From NCBI GenBank assembly GCA_026400435.1, contig JAPLOZ010000002.1:29406-93405 (forward strand): a DNA stretch of 64,000 nucleotides, in the 5' to 3' direction. How positions within the stretch are numbered: the stretch's first letter is position 1; every line of letters begins with the position of its first letter. Positions 25,978-35,464 of the stretch are shown here, piece after piece. The notes under the pieces are model-generated. The model saw only the letters and a list, made by a program, of their open reading frames with translations, had not been told where the DNA came from and ran no database searches. The position numbers and the translations under genes are program-made. The DNA comes from Hyphomicrobiales bacterium. Its GTDB lineage: Bacteria > Pseudomonadota > Alphaproteobacteria > Rhizobiales > Rhizobiaceae.

Positions 25978-26769
25978 TTATTGCGCCGCAACACTGGAGT
26001 CCAGCCTCATCGGCAGGTTTGCCCTGGCCATGAAAGCCTTCGCCTCGCCGATCGAATACGTCCCGAAATGAAAGATCGAGGCGGCAAGCACTGCCGTCGC
26101 ATGGCCGTCGCGTACGCCTTCGACGAGGTGGTCCAGCGTGCCAACGCCGCCCGAGGCGATCACCGGCACGCGCACCGCGTCAGCCACGGTCCGGGTCAGC
26201 GCGAGGTCATAGCCGGCCTTGGTGCCGTCGCGATCCATCGAGGTCAGCAGGATTTCGCCGGCGCCGAGATCGACCACCTTGCGGGCGAACCCGACCGCGT
26301 CGATGCCGGTCGGCTGCCTGCCGCCGTGGGTGAAGATTTCCCAGCGATCAGCCTCGTCGGCGGCCGAAACTTTCTTTGCGTCGATCGCCACGACGATGCA
26401 CTGGTTGCCGAACTTGTCGGCGGCTTCGGCGACGAAGCCCGGATTGTTCACCGCCGCCGTGTTGATCGACACCTTGTCGGCGCCAGCCAGAAGCAGCTTG
26501 CGGATGTCGGCGACGCTGCGCACCCCGCCACCCACCGTCAACGGCATGAAGCAGCGCTCGGCCGTGCGGGCCACCACGTCGAAGATCGTGTCACGATTGT
26601 CCGAGGATGCGGTGATGTCGAGGAAACAGAGTTCGTCAGCGCCGGCCGCGTCATAGGCCGCCGCCGCTTCGACTGGATCGCCGGCGTCGACGAGATCGAC
26701 GAAGTTGACGCCCTTCACGACGCGGCCGTCCTTGACGTCGAGGCAGGGGATGACGCGGGCCTTGAGCAT
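25978..26769 (-). CDS. hisF: Imidazole glycerol phosphate synthase, cyclase subunit
   Basis: 263-residue (beta-alpha)8 barrel that uses ammonia from HisH to close the imidazole ring. The N-terminus [19 protein letters not shown] carries the catalytic Asp, and [20 protein letters not shown] carries the second. The phosphate loops are GGGVRSV and ASGGVG. The start overlaps the last base of the arginase-like gene upstream. Its partner hisH is in the same operon. Confidence 0.97.
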   Translation of the reverse strand: MLKARVIPCLDVKDGRVVKGVNFVDLVDAGDPVEAAAAYDAAGADELCFLDITASSDNRDTIFDVVARTAERCFMPLTVGGGVRSVADIRKLLLAGADKVSINTAAVNNPGFVAEAADKFGNQCIVVAIDAKKVSAADEADRWEIFTHGGRQPTGIDAVGFARKVVDLGAGEILLTSMDRDGTKAGYDLALTRTVADAVRVPVIASGGVGTLDHLVEGVRDGHATAVLAASIFHFGTYSIGEAKAFMARANLPMRLDSSVAAQ

Positions 26770-27605
26770 CAGATCCGTTCCATCGCCGCCAGGAAATCGA
26801 CCAGAAGCCGGCCGACCGCGGGCGGCACGTCGCCCTTGGCGTCGAAGGCGGGGTCGTAGGCGGATAGCGTCAGTCCGACGATCGGCACCGAGCGCGCCAT
26901 GCAGGTGGCCGCTTCCCTCACCGCGTCAGGTTCGGGTCCTCCCGGCTCCGCATAGCGGTTGACCTGCAACTCGTCGGGATCGTGCACGTCGAGATCGATG
27001 TGGAGATGGGTGCGCCGCACGCCCGCCTGCTGCAGCGCGACCACCTTGTCGGCCGCTTCGTGCATCTCGGCGTGGATGACCGGCAGGCTGTCGAGCAGCA
27101 GCTTTTCGTCCGGATCGAGGTCGCGTGCGTCGACCAGCATGCATTTTGCTGCTTCGACCGGGCGAAAGCCGGGAATGGCGTTCGCCATCGGCCGCCAGCA
27201 GAGGCCAAGCGCCGTCGCCAGCGCCATGCCGTCGAGAAAGCCGTAGGTCGAGGTCTCGGGCGTGTTGATGTCGCCATGCTGGTCGAACCAGATGATCGAA
27301 TCGGCGCTCTCGCCGGCCACGGCGCCGCATGTGGTCAGGCAATTGCCGGATAGCACGACCGGAAACCGACCCTGTTCGCGGCTTTCGGCTACCTTCTCGG
27401 CCACCGCCTTGCAGACCGCGAACCCGGTCGCGATCTCGCGGTCGTCGAGACCCTTGATCTTGCCGATCTCCTCGACCGCGACGTCGTGGCCGTCGAGGGT
27501 CAGCGTCTCGACAAGCCCGCCGGATATCAGCGCGTCCGGCCCCTTGCCAAAACCTTCGTGGCGGCGTCCGCTGTCATATGGCGCCAGGATAATGGTGAGT
27601 TTCAC
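26769..27605 (-). CDS. Arginase/ureohydrolase-superfamily protein in the his operon, atypical metal site
   Basis: 278 residues from a GTG at 27605, one base after the hisA stop. The fold signature is clear: [14 protein letters not shown] gives metal ligands Asp108, His110 and Asp112, and HIDLDVHDP gives Asp204 and Asp206. The usual first ligand motif GGDHS is replaced by SGNCLTT, so the His becomes Cys89 and the neighbouring Asp becomes Asn. The downstream HG motif is DG. Arginases, agmatinases and formimidoylglutamases share this family. The substrate is unknown; placement between hisA and hisF suggests a link to histidine or nitrogen metabolism, but this is inference. Confidence 0.85.
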   Translation of the reverse strand: MKLTIILAPYDSGRRHEGFGKGPDALISGGLVETLTLDGHDVAVEEIGKIKGLDDREIATGFAVCKAVAEKVAESREQGRFPVVLSGNCLTTCGAVAGESADSIIWFDQHGDINTPETSTYGFLDGMALATALGLCWRPMANAIPGFRPVEAAKCMLVDARDLDPDEKLLLDSLPVIHAEMHEAADKVVALQQAGVRRTHLHIDLDVHDPDELQVNRYAEPGGPEPDAVREAATCMARSVPIVGLTLSAYDPAFDAKGDVPPAVGRLLVDFLAAMERI

Positions 27606-27606
27606 G

Positions 27607-28347
27607 TCAGTTGCCTTTCCCGGCTGCGCGCAGGATGGCCAGCGCCTCGGCCGGATCGATACGCCCGTCATATAGTGCGCGTCCGGTGATTGCGCCCTCA
27701 AGCCTTGCAGCGTCGGGCCTTGTCATCCGCCTGATGTCGTCGAGCGAGGCCAGCCCGCCCGAGGCGATGACCGGGATGGACACGGCTTGCGCCAGCGCGA
27801 TCGTCGCTTCCCAGTTGATGCCCGAAAGCACGCCGTCGCGGTCGATGTCGGTGTAGATGATGGCCGCCACGCCGGCGCCCTCGAATTTTTGCGCCAGTTC
27901 GACGACGCCGAGGCTCGACGCTTCCGCCCAGCCCTCGACGGCGACCTTGCCGCCGCGCGCATCGATGCCGACCGCGATCCGGCCGGGAAAGTTGCGGCAC
28001 GCCTGCCGCACCAGATCAGGCTCGCGCACCGCCACGGTGCCTAAAATCACCCGCGCCAGCCCACGGTCCAGCCAGTCCTCGATCTGGGCAAGCGTGCGGA
28101 TGCCGCCGCCGAGCTGCACCGGGTTGCTGGTCGCGTTGAGGATGGCGCCAACCGCAGCGCTGTTGACGCTCTTGCCCTCGAAGGCGCCGTTGAGGTCGAC
28201 GACATGCAGCCAGGAAAAGCGCTGATCCTCGAAGGCCTTCGCCTGCGCGCCGGGATCCTCGCTGTAAACGGTCGCGGTCGCCATGTCGCCGAGCTTCAGG
28301 CGCACGCACTTGCCGTCCTTGAGGTCGATGGCAGGAAAGAGGATCAT
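27607..28347 (-). CDS. hisA: Phosphoribosylformimino-AICAR ribotide isomerase
   Basis: 246-residue (beta-alpha)8 barrel homologous to HisF, catalysing the Amadori rearrangement in histidine synthesis. It begins [17 protein letters not shown] with the catalytic Asp; [13 protein letters not shown] carries the second catalytic Asp, and GGGIRT and ASGGLAS bind phosphate. The ATG overlaps the preceding membrane protein stop by one base (TGATG); the in-frame extension to 28428 is not used. Confidence 0.97.
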   Translation of the reverse strand: MILFPAIDLKDGKCVRLKLGDMATATVYSEDPGAQAKAFEDQRFSWLHVVDLNGAFEGKSVNSAAVGAILNATSNPVQLGGGIRTLAQIEDWLDRGLARVILGTVAVREPDLVRQACRNFPGRIAVGIDARGGKVAVEGWAEASSLGVVELAQKFEGAGVAAIIYTDIDRDGVLSGINWEATIALAQAVSIPVIASGGLASLDDIRRMTRPDAARLEGAITGRALYDGRIDPAEALAILRAAGKGN

Positions 28348-28835
28348 CAGCGGTTGATCTCGACGAGAAACACCCAGGAATCCATCGCCGCCTTGGCGAT
28401 CGACAGGCAGATGCCGCCGGCGAGCCAATAGGCCCCGTCCGCGCTCCCGGCCATCAGCATAAGTCCGCCGACGACCCAGGGCAGGATGGCCAACTCGAAC
28501 AGGACAAGGTTACCGGCATAGGCGACCCGATATCCCTGCGTGTGCATCATGCTGCGCGCCGCGAGCAGGGTGCCGACGAGCGCCGTGGCGACGGCGATGA
28601 CCAGCGTGCCGAGGCCGGACACAAAAACACTCTTGCCGGGCATCAGCAGAAACAGACCGACAATCAGCGCGGCGAGCAACTGGATCAGCGCCTGGGCGGC
28701 GCGTTCGGTCAGGCCTTTGCCGGCGAGGATCGTGCTGAGGTTGAGCGACAGCGAGACGAAGAAAAGACCGAGCAGCGCCGACGTCGCGCCAACCACGGCG
28801 GCTAGGAAATCGGTCCATGCGGAGAGGTCTTCCAT
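28347..28835 (-). CDS. Small multi-pass membrane protein in the his operon
   Basis: 162 residues with four or five predicted helices (for example [49 protein letters not shown]). It starts at ATG 28835, overlapping the DUF1330 stop (TGATG); a GTG immediately before is also possible. No catalytic motif is visible and the family is not recognised. Tight overlap on both sides places it in the histidine transcript, but it has no known histidine role. Confidence 0.75.
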   Translation of the reverse strand: MEDLSAWTDFLAAVVGATSALLGLFFVSLSLNLSTILAGKGLTERAAQALIQLLAALIVGLFLLMPGKSVFVSGLGTLVIAVATALVGTLLAARSMMHTQGYRVAYAGNLVLFELAILPWVVGGLMLMAGSADGAYWLAGGICLSIAKAAMDSWVFLVEINR

Positions 28836-29131
28836 CACACCCCTTCCACGATGGCGACATGCGCCTTCGAGTAGGCCTGCCGGATAGTCAGGGCCGCCTG
28901 GTATTCGGGCGAATGAAAACAGTCGAGCGCGGTCTGGTAGCTGTCGAACTCGATGACGACCAGCCGGCTTGCGGGCGTTCCCTCGATCACCTGCCCCCGT
29001 CCGCCGCGCACCAGGAATTTCGCGCCATACTTGTCGAAGGCAGCCTTGTTGGCTGCGATGTATTGCGGATAGTTGGCCTCGTCGGAGACGTCGACCATCG
29101 CCATCCAGTAGCCCTTCTTCGCCGTCTTCAT
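28835..29131 (-). CDS. DUF1330-family protein
   Basis: 98 residues of the DUF1330 ferredoxin-like dimeric alpha/beta-barrel fold. It begins MKTAKKGYWMAMVDVSDEA; the segments FLVRGGRGQVIEG and LVVIEFDSYQTALDCFHSPEY are characteristic. The role is unknown; relatives sit in the same place between hisH and hisA in other Rhizobiales. The start at 29131 lies 2 bp past the hisH stop; an ATG at 29146 would overlap hisH. Confidence 0.85.
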   Translation of the reverse strand: MKTAKKGYWMAMVDVSDEANYPQYIAANKAAFDKYGAKFLVRGGRGQVIEGTPASRLVVIEFDSYQTALDCFHSPEYQAALTIRQAYSKAHVAIVEGV

Positions 29132-29133
29132 CC

Positions 29134-29784
29134 TCACGGTTTCCACCTCATGAAGTTGGCTATCAGGGCAAGACCCAGCGCCTGGCTTTTTTCCGGATGG
29201 AACTGCGTGCCTGCCAGATTGTCCTTCGCCACCGCCGCCGTGACCTGCCCGCCATAGTCGGCGACGGCCACCACGTCGGCCGGGTCCTTGGCATCGAGAT
29301 GATAGGAGTGCACGAAATAGGCATGCAGCCCGTTGTCACCGGTCGCGATCCCCTGGAACAGCGGGTGCGGCCGCTTCAGCTCGATCGTATTCCAGCCGAT
29401 CTGCGGGATTTTCAACCGGGGATCGGACGGCAAGATCTCCTTCACGTCGCCCTTGATCCAGCCGAACCCCTGCGTCACCACCTTCTCGAGCCCGCGTTGC
29501 GACATCAGCTGCATGCCGACGCAGATGCCGAGGAAGGGGCGGCCCTTGCGAACCGCGGTCTCCTCCACCGCCTCCCACATGCCCTCCACCGCATGCAATC
29601 CCGCCGCGCAGTCGGCATAGGCGCCGACACCCGGCAGCACGATGCGGTCTGCGCTGCGCACCCGCTCGGGATCGGCCGTCAGGTCGATTTCGGCGCCAAT
29701 GCCTGCCTCGTGCGCGGCGCGCTCGAAAGCCTTGGTCGCCGAACGCAAATTGCCCGACCCGTAGTCGATGATGGCGACGCGCAT
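29134..29784 (-). CDS. hisH: Imidazole glycerol phosphate synthase, glutamine amidotransferase subunit
   Basis: 216-residue class I glutamine amidotransferase giving ammonia to HisF. The catalytic Cys88 is in GICVGMQL, and the His-Glu pair is in QFHPEKSQ. The N-terminus [15 protein letters not shown] is diagnostic. The ATG overlaps the stop of the DUF2628 gene by one base. HisF is four genes downstream in the same operon. Confidence 0.97.
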   Translation of the reverse strand: MRVAIIDYGSGNLRSATKAFERAAHEAGIGAEIDLTADPERVRSADRIVLPGVGAYADCAAGLHAVEGMWEAVEETAVRKGRPFLGICVGMQLMSQRGLEKVVTQGFGWIKGDVKEILPSDPRLKIPQIGWNTIELKRPHPLFQGIATGDNGLHAYFVHSYHLDAKDPADVVAVADYGGQVTAAVAKDNLAGTQFHPEKSQALGLALIANFMRWKP

Positions 29785-30254
29785 CACGACCTGCCCGGAT
29801 AGCCGAACAGACCGAGCGCCGGGCCGGATGGCGCCGGCCGCACCGGATCTGTCCCAGGTAGAATGATCGCCCGCGGCGGCGCGTTCGCCGTCTCGCCATG
29901 TGCGGCGCAATAGCGGATCTCCGCCTCGGCGGAATTTCTCGCTTCGAGCGCGCCCCATTCGCTCCAGCCGTTGCGCCTCAGCCTTGCAATGCGCAACGCC
30001 TGCCCCTCGAACCCGACAAGCAGCGAAACCAGCAGCGACAAGCCTGCGCCCACAGCGCCGAAACCCGCCTGCTCGCCAAGCGTCGCCAGCGCGATGCTGG
30101 CCGCCAGCGCAAGCATCGCCTCCACCCACAGCCGGTGCCAGAGCAGCCAGAGCGGTGGCACGAGAAAGGCGATGAGGGCAAAGCCGTCGCGCACCAGAAC
30201 GGCGCGTTCGGCCGCATCGGTGGCTGGCGGCTCCATCACGACATATGTGGCCAT
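29784..30254 (-). CDS. DUF2628-family membrane protein
   Basis: 156 residues. The N-terminal part has [22 protein letters not shown], the characteristic start of DUF2628, then two further hydrophobic segments. The C-terminal 60 residues are soluble and rich in Pro and Ala. Function is unknown. In Rhizobiales it commonly sits between hisB and hisH, as here; it starts 4 bp past the hisB stop. Confidence 0.85.
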   Translation of the reverse strand: MATYVVMEPPATDAAERAVLVRDGFALIAFLVPPLWLLWHRLWVEAMLALAASIALATLGEQAGFGAVGAGLSLLVSLLVGFEGQALRIARLRRNGWSEWGALEARNSAEAEIRYCAAHGETANAPPRAIILPGTDPVRPAPSGPALGLFGYPGRS

Positions 30255-30258
30255 CGCG

Positions 30259-30858
30259 TCAGCCCTTCAGACTGCCCTTGGTGGAAGGAACCGCATCCGG
30301 CTGGCGCGGATCGCGCTCCAGCGCCGAGCGCAACACCCGCGCCACCGCCTTGAAGCAGGTCTCCGCGATGTGATGGTTGTTGGCGCCATAGTGGTTGGTG
30401 ACATGCAGCGTCACGCCGGCGTTCTGCGCCAGCGCATGGAAGAATTCGCGCACCAGTTCGGTGTCGAACGTGCCGATCTTGGGCGACGAGAAGGCGACGT
30501 TCCAGACAAGAAAGGGTCGCCCGGACACGTCGATGGCCGCGCGGGTCAGCGTCTCGTCCATGGCAAGGTCGATGGAGGCGTAACGCATGATGCCGCGCCG
30601 CTCGCCGAGCGCCTTTGAAAGCGCCTGGCCGATCGCGATGCCGGTGTCCTCGACCGTGTGGTGGTCGTCGATGTGCAGGTCGCCCTTCGCCTTGATCGTC
30701 ATGTCGATCAGCGAATGCCGCGACAACTGGTCGAGCATGTGATCGAAGAAGCCGACGCCGGTGGCGATGTCGGACTTGCCCGACCCGTCGACGTCGAGAG
30801 AAACCGAGATTGCGGTTTCCTTGGTCTTGCGGCTGACTTTTGCGGAACGGGAGGCCAT
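30259..30858 (-). CDS. hisB: Imidazoleglycerol-phosphate dehydratase
   Basis: 199-residue single-function HisB (no fused phosphatase). Metal-binding repeats are [13 protein letters not shown] with DIHHT-type [11 protein letters not shown], and the second half [10 protein letters not shown] with ANNHHIAE. The start [15 protein letters not shown] is chosen at 30858; in-frame extension to 31347 runs into the hslV gene and is rejected. It is the first gene of the his operon, and its promoter lies in the 208-bp gap shared with hslV. Confidence 0.97.
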   Translation of the reverse strand: MASRSAKVSRKTKETAISVSLDVDGSGKSDIATGVGFFDHMLDQLSRHSLIDMTIKAKGDLHIDDHHTVEDTGIAIGQALSKALGERRGIMRYASIDLAMDETLTRAAIDVSGRPFLVWNVAFSSPKIGTFDTELVREFFHALAQNAGVTLHVTNHYGANNHHIAETCFKAVARVLRSALERDPRQPDAVPSTKGSLKG

Positions 30859-30967
30859 CGTCGCGGTCCTGCGGTTTGAACGCGTGCCTTCTACCAGCAT
30901 GACCCGGCGATTGCCAGTTGCGATCGATCCCATGGTTTGCGGCCGGTCATCAAGCACGGTGCGGGCG

Positions 30968-30998
30968 TTTGCAAACGCAAGCGAGGTGCATACATAAG
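30968..30998 (+). promoter_or_regulatory. Heat-shock (RpoH-type) promoter candidate of hslV
   Basis: TTTG (30968-30971), 17 bp, CATACATAAG (30989-30998). The -10 element and downstream bases are nearly the same as in front of hslU, and the spacing is equal. The alphaproteobacterial RpoH consensus is about CTTG-N17-CNTATNTNNG, so there is one mismatch in each box. The start codon follows about 68 bp downstream. Confidence 0.55.
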
Positions 30999-31066
30999 CG
31001 CCAACTTCCACAACTCGTACCGCGCCGGTGGCCTGATGGGGGCCGGTGCGAAATCGGAGCAGCAGA

Positions 31067-31618
31067 ATGTCCAACAATTTGACCATGCACGCCACGACGA
31101 TCGTGACCGTGCGCAAGGGCGGCAAGGTCGTCATCGCCGGCGACGGCCAGGTGAGCATGGGCCAGACCATCATGAAGGGTAACGCGCGCAAGGTGCGCCG
31201 CATCGGCGCCAGCGGCAACGTCATCGCGGGTTTCGCCGGCGCCACCGCCGATGCCTTCACCCTGCTAGAACGCCTTGAGGCCAAGCTCGAGCAATATCCC
31301 GACCAGCTCACCCGCGCCTGCGTAGAGCTCGCCAAGGACTGGCGCACGGACCGCTATCTGCGCCATCTCGAGGCGATGATGCTGGTCGCCGACAAAAGCG
31401 TCTCGCTGGCGATCACCGGCAATGGCGACGTGGTGGAGCCGGAACACGGCGTCATGGCCATCGGCTCGGGCGGCAACTACGCGCTCGCCGCCGCGCGGGC
31501 ACTGATCGACACCGACAAGGGCGCCGAGGAGATTGCCCGCAAGGCGATGCAGATCGCGTCCGAAATCTGCGTCTACACCAACAACAACTTCATCGTCGAA
31601 ACGCTCGACGCCGCCTGA
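31067..31618 (+). CDS. hslV: HslV (ClpQ), proteasome-like protease subunit
   Basis: 183-residue threonine protease that forms a dodecamer capped by HslU. The nucleophile is Thr10, first residue of [21 protein letters not shown] after a nine-residue propeptide. Lys in GNARKVRRI and the [10 protein letters not shown] segment are also conserved. ATG 31067 follows CGGAG by 7 bases. Unlike in most bacteria hslU is not adjacent; three unrelated genes intervene, and each hsl gene has its own promoter candidate. Confidence 0.97.
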   Translation: MSNNLTMHATTIVTVRKGGKVVIAGDGQVSMGQTIMKGNARKVRRIGASGNVIAGFAGATADAFTLLERLEAKLEQYPDQLTRACVELAKDWRTDRYLRHLEAMMLVADKSVSLAITGNGDVVEPEHGVMAIGSGGNYALAAARALIDTDKGAEEIARKAMQIASEICVYTNNNFIVETLDAA

Positions 31619-31670
31619 AACCTCAGGTCCCTGAAGCGAAACGTGGCGGTTGGGGGAGCTCGTCAAAACC

Positions 31671-32186
31671 ATGACCGCCCGAGGCGCTCGACCTGTCTAT
31701 GATTTCCGGGAAGTGACCGAGGCCGACCTGGCGATGCTCGAGGCATGGCTGGCGGAGCCGCATGTCGCGGCATGGTGGGACGATCCGGAAACGGAGATTG
31801 CGGCGATCCGCGCGGCGATCGAGAGCGTCGAAACCGAGCCGCTGATCGTCGAGCTCGATGGCCGCCCGATCGCCTATGTGCAGAGCTACGATCCGCACCT
31901 GAAGGACGGTCATCCCTATCAGGACCAGCCGTTCGGCACTCTCGGCATCGACATCGCCATCGGCATCCCCGACCTTTTGGGCCAAGGTCATGGGTCGGCA
32001 ATCATGCGCCAGTTCACCGACCTGCTCTTCGAGGAAGGCGCCCCGCGCGTCATCGTCGACCCTGATCCCGCCAATACGCGCGCCATCCGTGCATTTGAAA
32101 AGGCGGGGCTGCGCGCCTTCGATACGCGCACGACCATTTACGGTCCCGCGCTGATGATGGAACTGGACGCCGAAGCGGACGAATAG
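31671..32186 (+). CDS. GNAT acetyltransferase, AAC(6')-like
   Basis: 171 residues. The N-terminus DFREVTEADLAMLEAWLAEPHV and the acetyl-CoA-binding region IPDLLGQGHGSAIM with DPDPANTRAIRAFEKAGL match the GNAT group that includes aminoglycoside 6'-N-acetyltransferases and siderophore acetylases. The closeness is by motif only; a resistance role should not be assumed. ATG 31671 follows GGGGGAG. It lies between hslV and the UPF0314 gene. Confidence 0.85.
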   Translation: MTARGARPVYDFREVTEADLAMLEAWLAEPHVAAWWDDPETEIAAIRAAIESVETEPLIVELDGRPIAYVQSYDPHLKDGHPYQDQPFGTLGIDIAIGIPDLLGQGHGSAIMRQFTDLLFEEGAPRVIVDPDPANTRAIRAFEKAGLRAFDTRTTIYGPALMMELDAEADE

Positions 32187-32271
32187 ACCGGGCGCGGCTA
32201 TCCCCGCTTCACAACCGCCGCAAATCTGATCATGTCTGCGGTGACGACGCGATTCGGACCCAGGGGGCCAC

Positions 32272-32871
32272 GTGACTCATTCGACTTCGGCGAACCAACG
32301 CCCGGCCTGGGGCCTCGACTGGAAGTCAGGCGTCATCGCCGCCACTCTCCTGGTGGCGGCGCAGGCGACGATCCTGCACCTGATGGGCCGCATCTGGATC
32401 TGCAAATGCGGGTATGTGAAGTTCTGGCACGGCGTGGTGGTCAGCTCGGAAAATTCCCAGCATCTCGCCGACTGGTACACCTTCTCCCACGTCATCCACG
32501 GCTTCCTGTTCTATTTCCTGTTCTGGCTGCTGTTTCGCCGGTCGACGGTCTGGACGCGCCTTTCCTTCGCGATCCTGCTCGAAGCCGCATGGGAAATCCT
32601 CGAGAACAGCCCGTTCATCATCAACCGCTACCGCGAGGCGACGATCGCGCTCGACTATTTCGGCGACAGCGTCATCAATTCGGTGTCCGACACCTTGTGG
32701 ATGGTGCTCGGCTTCTTTCTCGCATCGCGCCTGCCGGTCTGGCTGACGATCCTGCTCGCCATCCTGTTCGAGCTGGTTGTCGGCTGGCTGATCCGCGACA
32801 ACCTCACGCTCAACGTGCTGATGCTGATCTACCCGATCGAGGCGGTGAAGACCTGGCAGGGCGGCCTGTGA
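32272..32871 (+). CDS. UPF0314 (DUF2585) membrane protein
   Basis: 199 residues from GTG 32272, which follows a GGGGG ribosome site. It has about five membrane segments and conserved polar residues in the loops ([53 protein letters not shown]). UPF0314 is a rhizobial family of unknown function usually found between hslV and hslU, which fits here. The His, Cys and Asp residues near the membrane hint at metal or lipid binding, but no reaction is known. Confidence 0.9.
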   Translation: MTHSTSANQRPAWGLDWKSGVIAATLLVAAQATILHLMGRIWICKCGYVKFWHGVVVSSENSQHLADWYTFSHVIHGFLFYFLFWLLFRRSTVWTRLSFAILLEAAWEILENSPFIINRYREATIALDYFGDSVINSVSDTLWMVLGFFLASRLPVWLTILLAILFELVVGWLIRDNLTLNVLMLIYPIEAVKTWQGGL

Positions 32872-33959
32872 CCGTGACCTCCGGGGCCGCTCAAGATGGC
32901 CTGCGGTCGGCGGGGTCGATCTCCGCCGACACGCTGGACAGGGCGGTTGCCCAAGGCGTGCTGACGGTCCAGCAGGTGGATCTGCTGCACAGCCTCGAGC
33001 GCACAGGGGCTCCGGCTTCGGCCGCCGAAACGCAGGACGACGAGAGCTTTCGTTTCATCGGCGGCTTCAGCGATATCTTCGTGACCATCGGGCTCGTGCT
33101 TTTTCTGGGCGCCTTGTCCTATTTCTCCAGTGGAGCGGCTGGCGGCGCGGGCACGAGTTTCGCGGTTGCGCTGGCAAGCTGGCTGCTGGCCGAGTATTTC
33201 ACCCGCAGACGACGGATGGCGCTGCCCAGCATTGTCCTGCTGCTGATATTTGCCGGCTCGACCTTCATCACGGTCGCCGATCTGTATCCCGATTCGCGAA
33301 ATGACGCGTTTTTCTTCCAGCGCTACCTTGATGCGGGCTGGCCGGCCTTCGTTGCCGGGCTGGCGACGGCGGCGGCGACCGCGGTCCACTACTGGCGGTT
33401 CCGCGTTCCGATCACCATCGCCGCCGGTGCGGCCGCGCTGGCTGCGGCCATCGTCGGTCTGTTTTTCGCGCTGGAGCCCGATCTGGCTGCCACGGCCACC
33501 ATGCCGCTGGTCCTCCTGTGTGGCCTCGCGACCTTTGCGCTGGCGATGCGCTTCGACCTGAGCGATCCCGGCCGGCAGACGCGACGAACCGACATAGCCT
33601 TCTGGCTGCACATGCTTGCGGCGCCGCTGATAGTCCACCCGCTCCTCAAGGGGCTGACCGGCGACGGCGACATGGACACCGCTTCGGCGCTGAGCATCCT
33701 TGCGATCTTCATGGTCCTGGCATTCGTCGCGCTTGTCGTCGACAGACGTGCGATCCTCGTCTCGGGTCTTGCCTATGCCGGCTATGCTTTCGGCTCGCTC
33801 ATCGTGAAGGCGGGACTGAGCGATGGCGTGGTCCCGCTTACCATGCTCGTACTCGGCGCGCTGGTGCTGTTGCTCAGCGCCGGCTGGCATGCGCTGCGCC
33901 GCGCCTTGCTCGGCCTGTTGCCCGCCGCTCTTGTACGCAGGCTTGCGCCGCATACATAA
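32868..33959 (+). CDS. Multi-pass membrane protein, DUF2157-like N-terminus
   Basis: 363 residues from GTG 32868, overlapping the UPF0314 stop by 4 nt; GTG 32874 is an alternative. The N-terminus [26 protein letters not shown] resembles the short domain that opens DUF2157 proteins. About ten hydrophobic helices follow. No catalytic motif is recognised. The 3' end of the gene contains the putative heat-shock promoter of hslU. Confidence 0.78.
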   Translation: MTVTSGAAQDGLRSAGSISADTLDRAVAQGVLTVQQVDLLHSLERTGAPASAAETQDDESFRFIGGFSDIFVTIGLVLFLGALSYFSSGAAGGAGTSFAVALASWLLAEYFTRRRRMALPSIVLLLIFAGSTFITVADLYPDSRNDAFFFQRYLDAGWPAFVAGLATAAATAVHYWRFRVPITIAAGAAALAAAIVGLFFALEPDLAATATMPLVLLCGLATFALAMRFDLSDPGRQTRRTDIAFWLHMLAAPLIVHPLLKGLTGDGDMDTASALSILAIFMVLAFVALVVDRRAILVSGLAYAGYAFGSLIVKAGLSDGVVPLTMLVLGALVLLLSAGWHALRRALLGLLPAALVRRLAPHT

Positions 33960-33960
33960 G
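33930..33960 (+). promoter_or_regulatory. Heat-shock (RpoH-type) promoter candidate of hslU
   Basis: CTTG (33930-33933), 17 bp, CATACATAAG (33951-33960), close to the alphaproteobacterial RpoH consensus. It is followed by CGGCAAGTTCC, which matches CGCCAACTTCC after the hslV promoter at 9 of 11 bases. The element sits in the last codons of the preceding membrane-protein gene; the hslU ATG is 34 bp downstream. Confidence 0.6.
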
Positions 33961-33993
33961 CGGCAAGTTCCGTTCCAAGAGTACCCTCCCCAC

Positions 33994-35304
33994 ATGTCCA
34001 GCTTTTCTCCACGCGAGACCGTTTCCGAACTCGACCGCTTCATCATCGGCCAGAAGGACGCCAAGCGCGCCGTGGCCATTGCACTGCGCAACCGTTGGCG
34101 TCGCCAGCAGCTGGAAGGCCAGATGCGCGAAGAGGTGATGCCGAAGAATATCCTGATGATCGGCCCGACCGGCGTCGGCAAGACCGAGATCTCGCGCCGC
34201 CTGGCCAGGCTTGCCGGCGCGCCGTTCGTGAAGGTCGAGGCGACCAAGTTCACCGAGGTCGGCTATGTCGGCCGCGACGTCGAGCAGATCATCCGCGACC
34301 TCGTCGAGATCGCCATCGGCCTCGTGCGCGAAAAGATGCGCGAGGACGTCAAGGCGCGCGCCCACGTCAACGCCGAGGAGCGGGTGCTCGAGGCGCTGGT
34401 GGGCAAGACCGCGTCGCCGGCAACCCGCGACAGTTTTCGCAAGAAGCTGCGCGACGGCGAGCTGGACGACAAGGAGATCGAGGTCGAGGTGGCCGACACC
34501 GGCACCGGCGGCATGCCCGGCTTCGACATCCCCGGCATGCCGGGCGGCTCGGTCGGCGTGCTCAACATCAACGACATGATCCAGAAGGCGATGGGCGGCA
34601 AGAAGACAAAGACACGCAAGACCACCGTCAAGGAGTCCTACGACGTGCTGGTCAACGACGAGTCCGATAAGCTGCTCGACCAGGACGAGGTGGTACGCCT
34701 TGCGCTGGAATCGACGGAGAATGACGGCATCGTCTTCCTCGACGAAATCGACAAGATCGCGGCGCGGTCGGGCATCGTCGGCGGGCCTTCGCGCGAAGGC
34801 GTGCAGCGCGACCTGCTGCCGCTGGTCGAAGGCACCACGGTCGCCACCAAATACGGGCCGGTGAAGACGGATCACATCCTGTTCATCGCGTCGGGCGCAT
34901 TCCACGTCTCGAAGCCTTCGGACCTTCTGCCCGAGTTGCAGGGCCGGCTGCCGATCCGCGTCGAGCTGCGCGCGCTGGAGAAGAACGACTTCGTGCGCAT
35001 CCTGACCGAGACCGAGGCCAGCCTCATCAAGCAGTATATCGCGCTGATGAAGACCGAGGGCGTCGAGCTCGATTTCACGCCCGACGCCATCGACAGCCTC
35101 GCGCAGATCGCCGTCGATCTCAACGCCAGCGTCGAGAACATTGGCGCGCGGCGCCTGCAGACCGTGATGGAGCGCGTGCTCGACGAGATTTCCTTCGACG
35201 CGCCCGACCGCAACGGCACCTCTGTCAAGATCGATGCCGCCTATGTCGAAAAGCACGTCGGCGACCTCGCCAGGAACACCGATCTGTCGCGCTTCATCCT
35301 CTGA
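33994..35304 (+). CDS. hslU: HslU (ClpY), ATPase subunit of the HslUV protease
   Basis: 436-residue AAA+ unfoldase that feeds substrates to HslV. Walker A is GPTGVGKTE, Walker B is [11 protein letters not shown]; the I-domain lies between them with a Gly/Pro-rich stretch ([10 protein letters not shown]). The pore motif is GYVGRD, and the C-terminal tail ends LSRFIL, the segment that docks into HslV. Length is typical. ATG 33994 ([14 protein letters not shown]) is clear. Confidence 0.98.
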   Translation: MSSFSPRETVSELDRFIIGQKDAKRAVAIALRNRWRRQQLEGQMREEVMPKNILMIGPTGVGKTEISRRLARLAGAPFVKVEATKFTEVGYVGRDVEQIIRDLVEIAIGLVREKMREDVKARAHVNAEERVLEALVGKTASPATRDSFRKKLRDGELDDKEIEVEVADTGTGGMPGFDIPGMPGGSVGVLNINDMIQKAMGGKKTKTRKTTVKESYDVLVNDESDKLLDQDEVVRLALESTENDGIVFLDEIDKIAARSGIVGGPSREGVQRDLLPLVEGTTVATKYGPVKTDHILFIASGAFHVSKPSDLLPELQGRLPIRVELRALEKNDFVRILTETEASLIKQYIALMKTEGVELDFTPDAIDSLAQIAVDLNASVENIGARRLQTVMERVLDEISFDAPDRNGTSVKIDAAYVEKHVGDLARNTDLSRFIL

Positions 35305-35464
35305 GGCTGCGCTGCTGCAAATGTCACGGTCGACGGGCACAAATCCTTTGCTACCCGTCGGCGCGCTTCTTGCGGTTGAGGCTTTTGCTCGACTCATCGG
35401 GCGGCATTGCCTAGTTTGCGGCAAAGTTTGGGTCCGGCGCAGTCCGGGCTTTTGGGTGCGGCGG

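Noticed and set aside
31671..32186. Aminoglycoside resistance gene
   Set aside because: Only GNAT motifs similar to AAC(6') are seen; chromosomal core context and lack of mobile elements make a resistance role unsupported.
35305..35464. GACGGG ... CCCGTC hairpin after hslU as terminator
   Set aside because: Loop is long and no T run follows.
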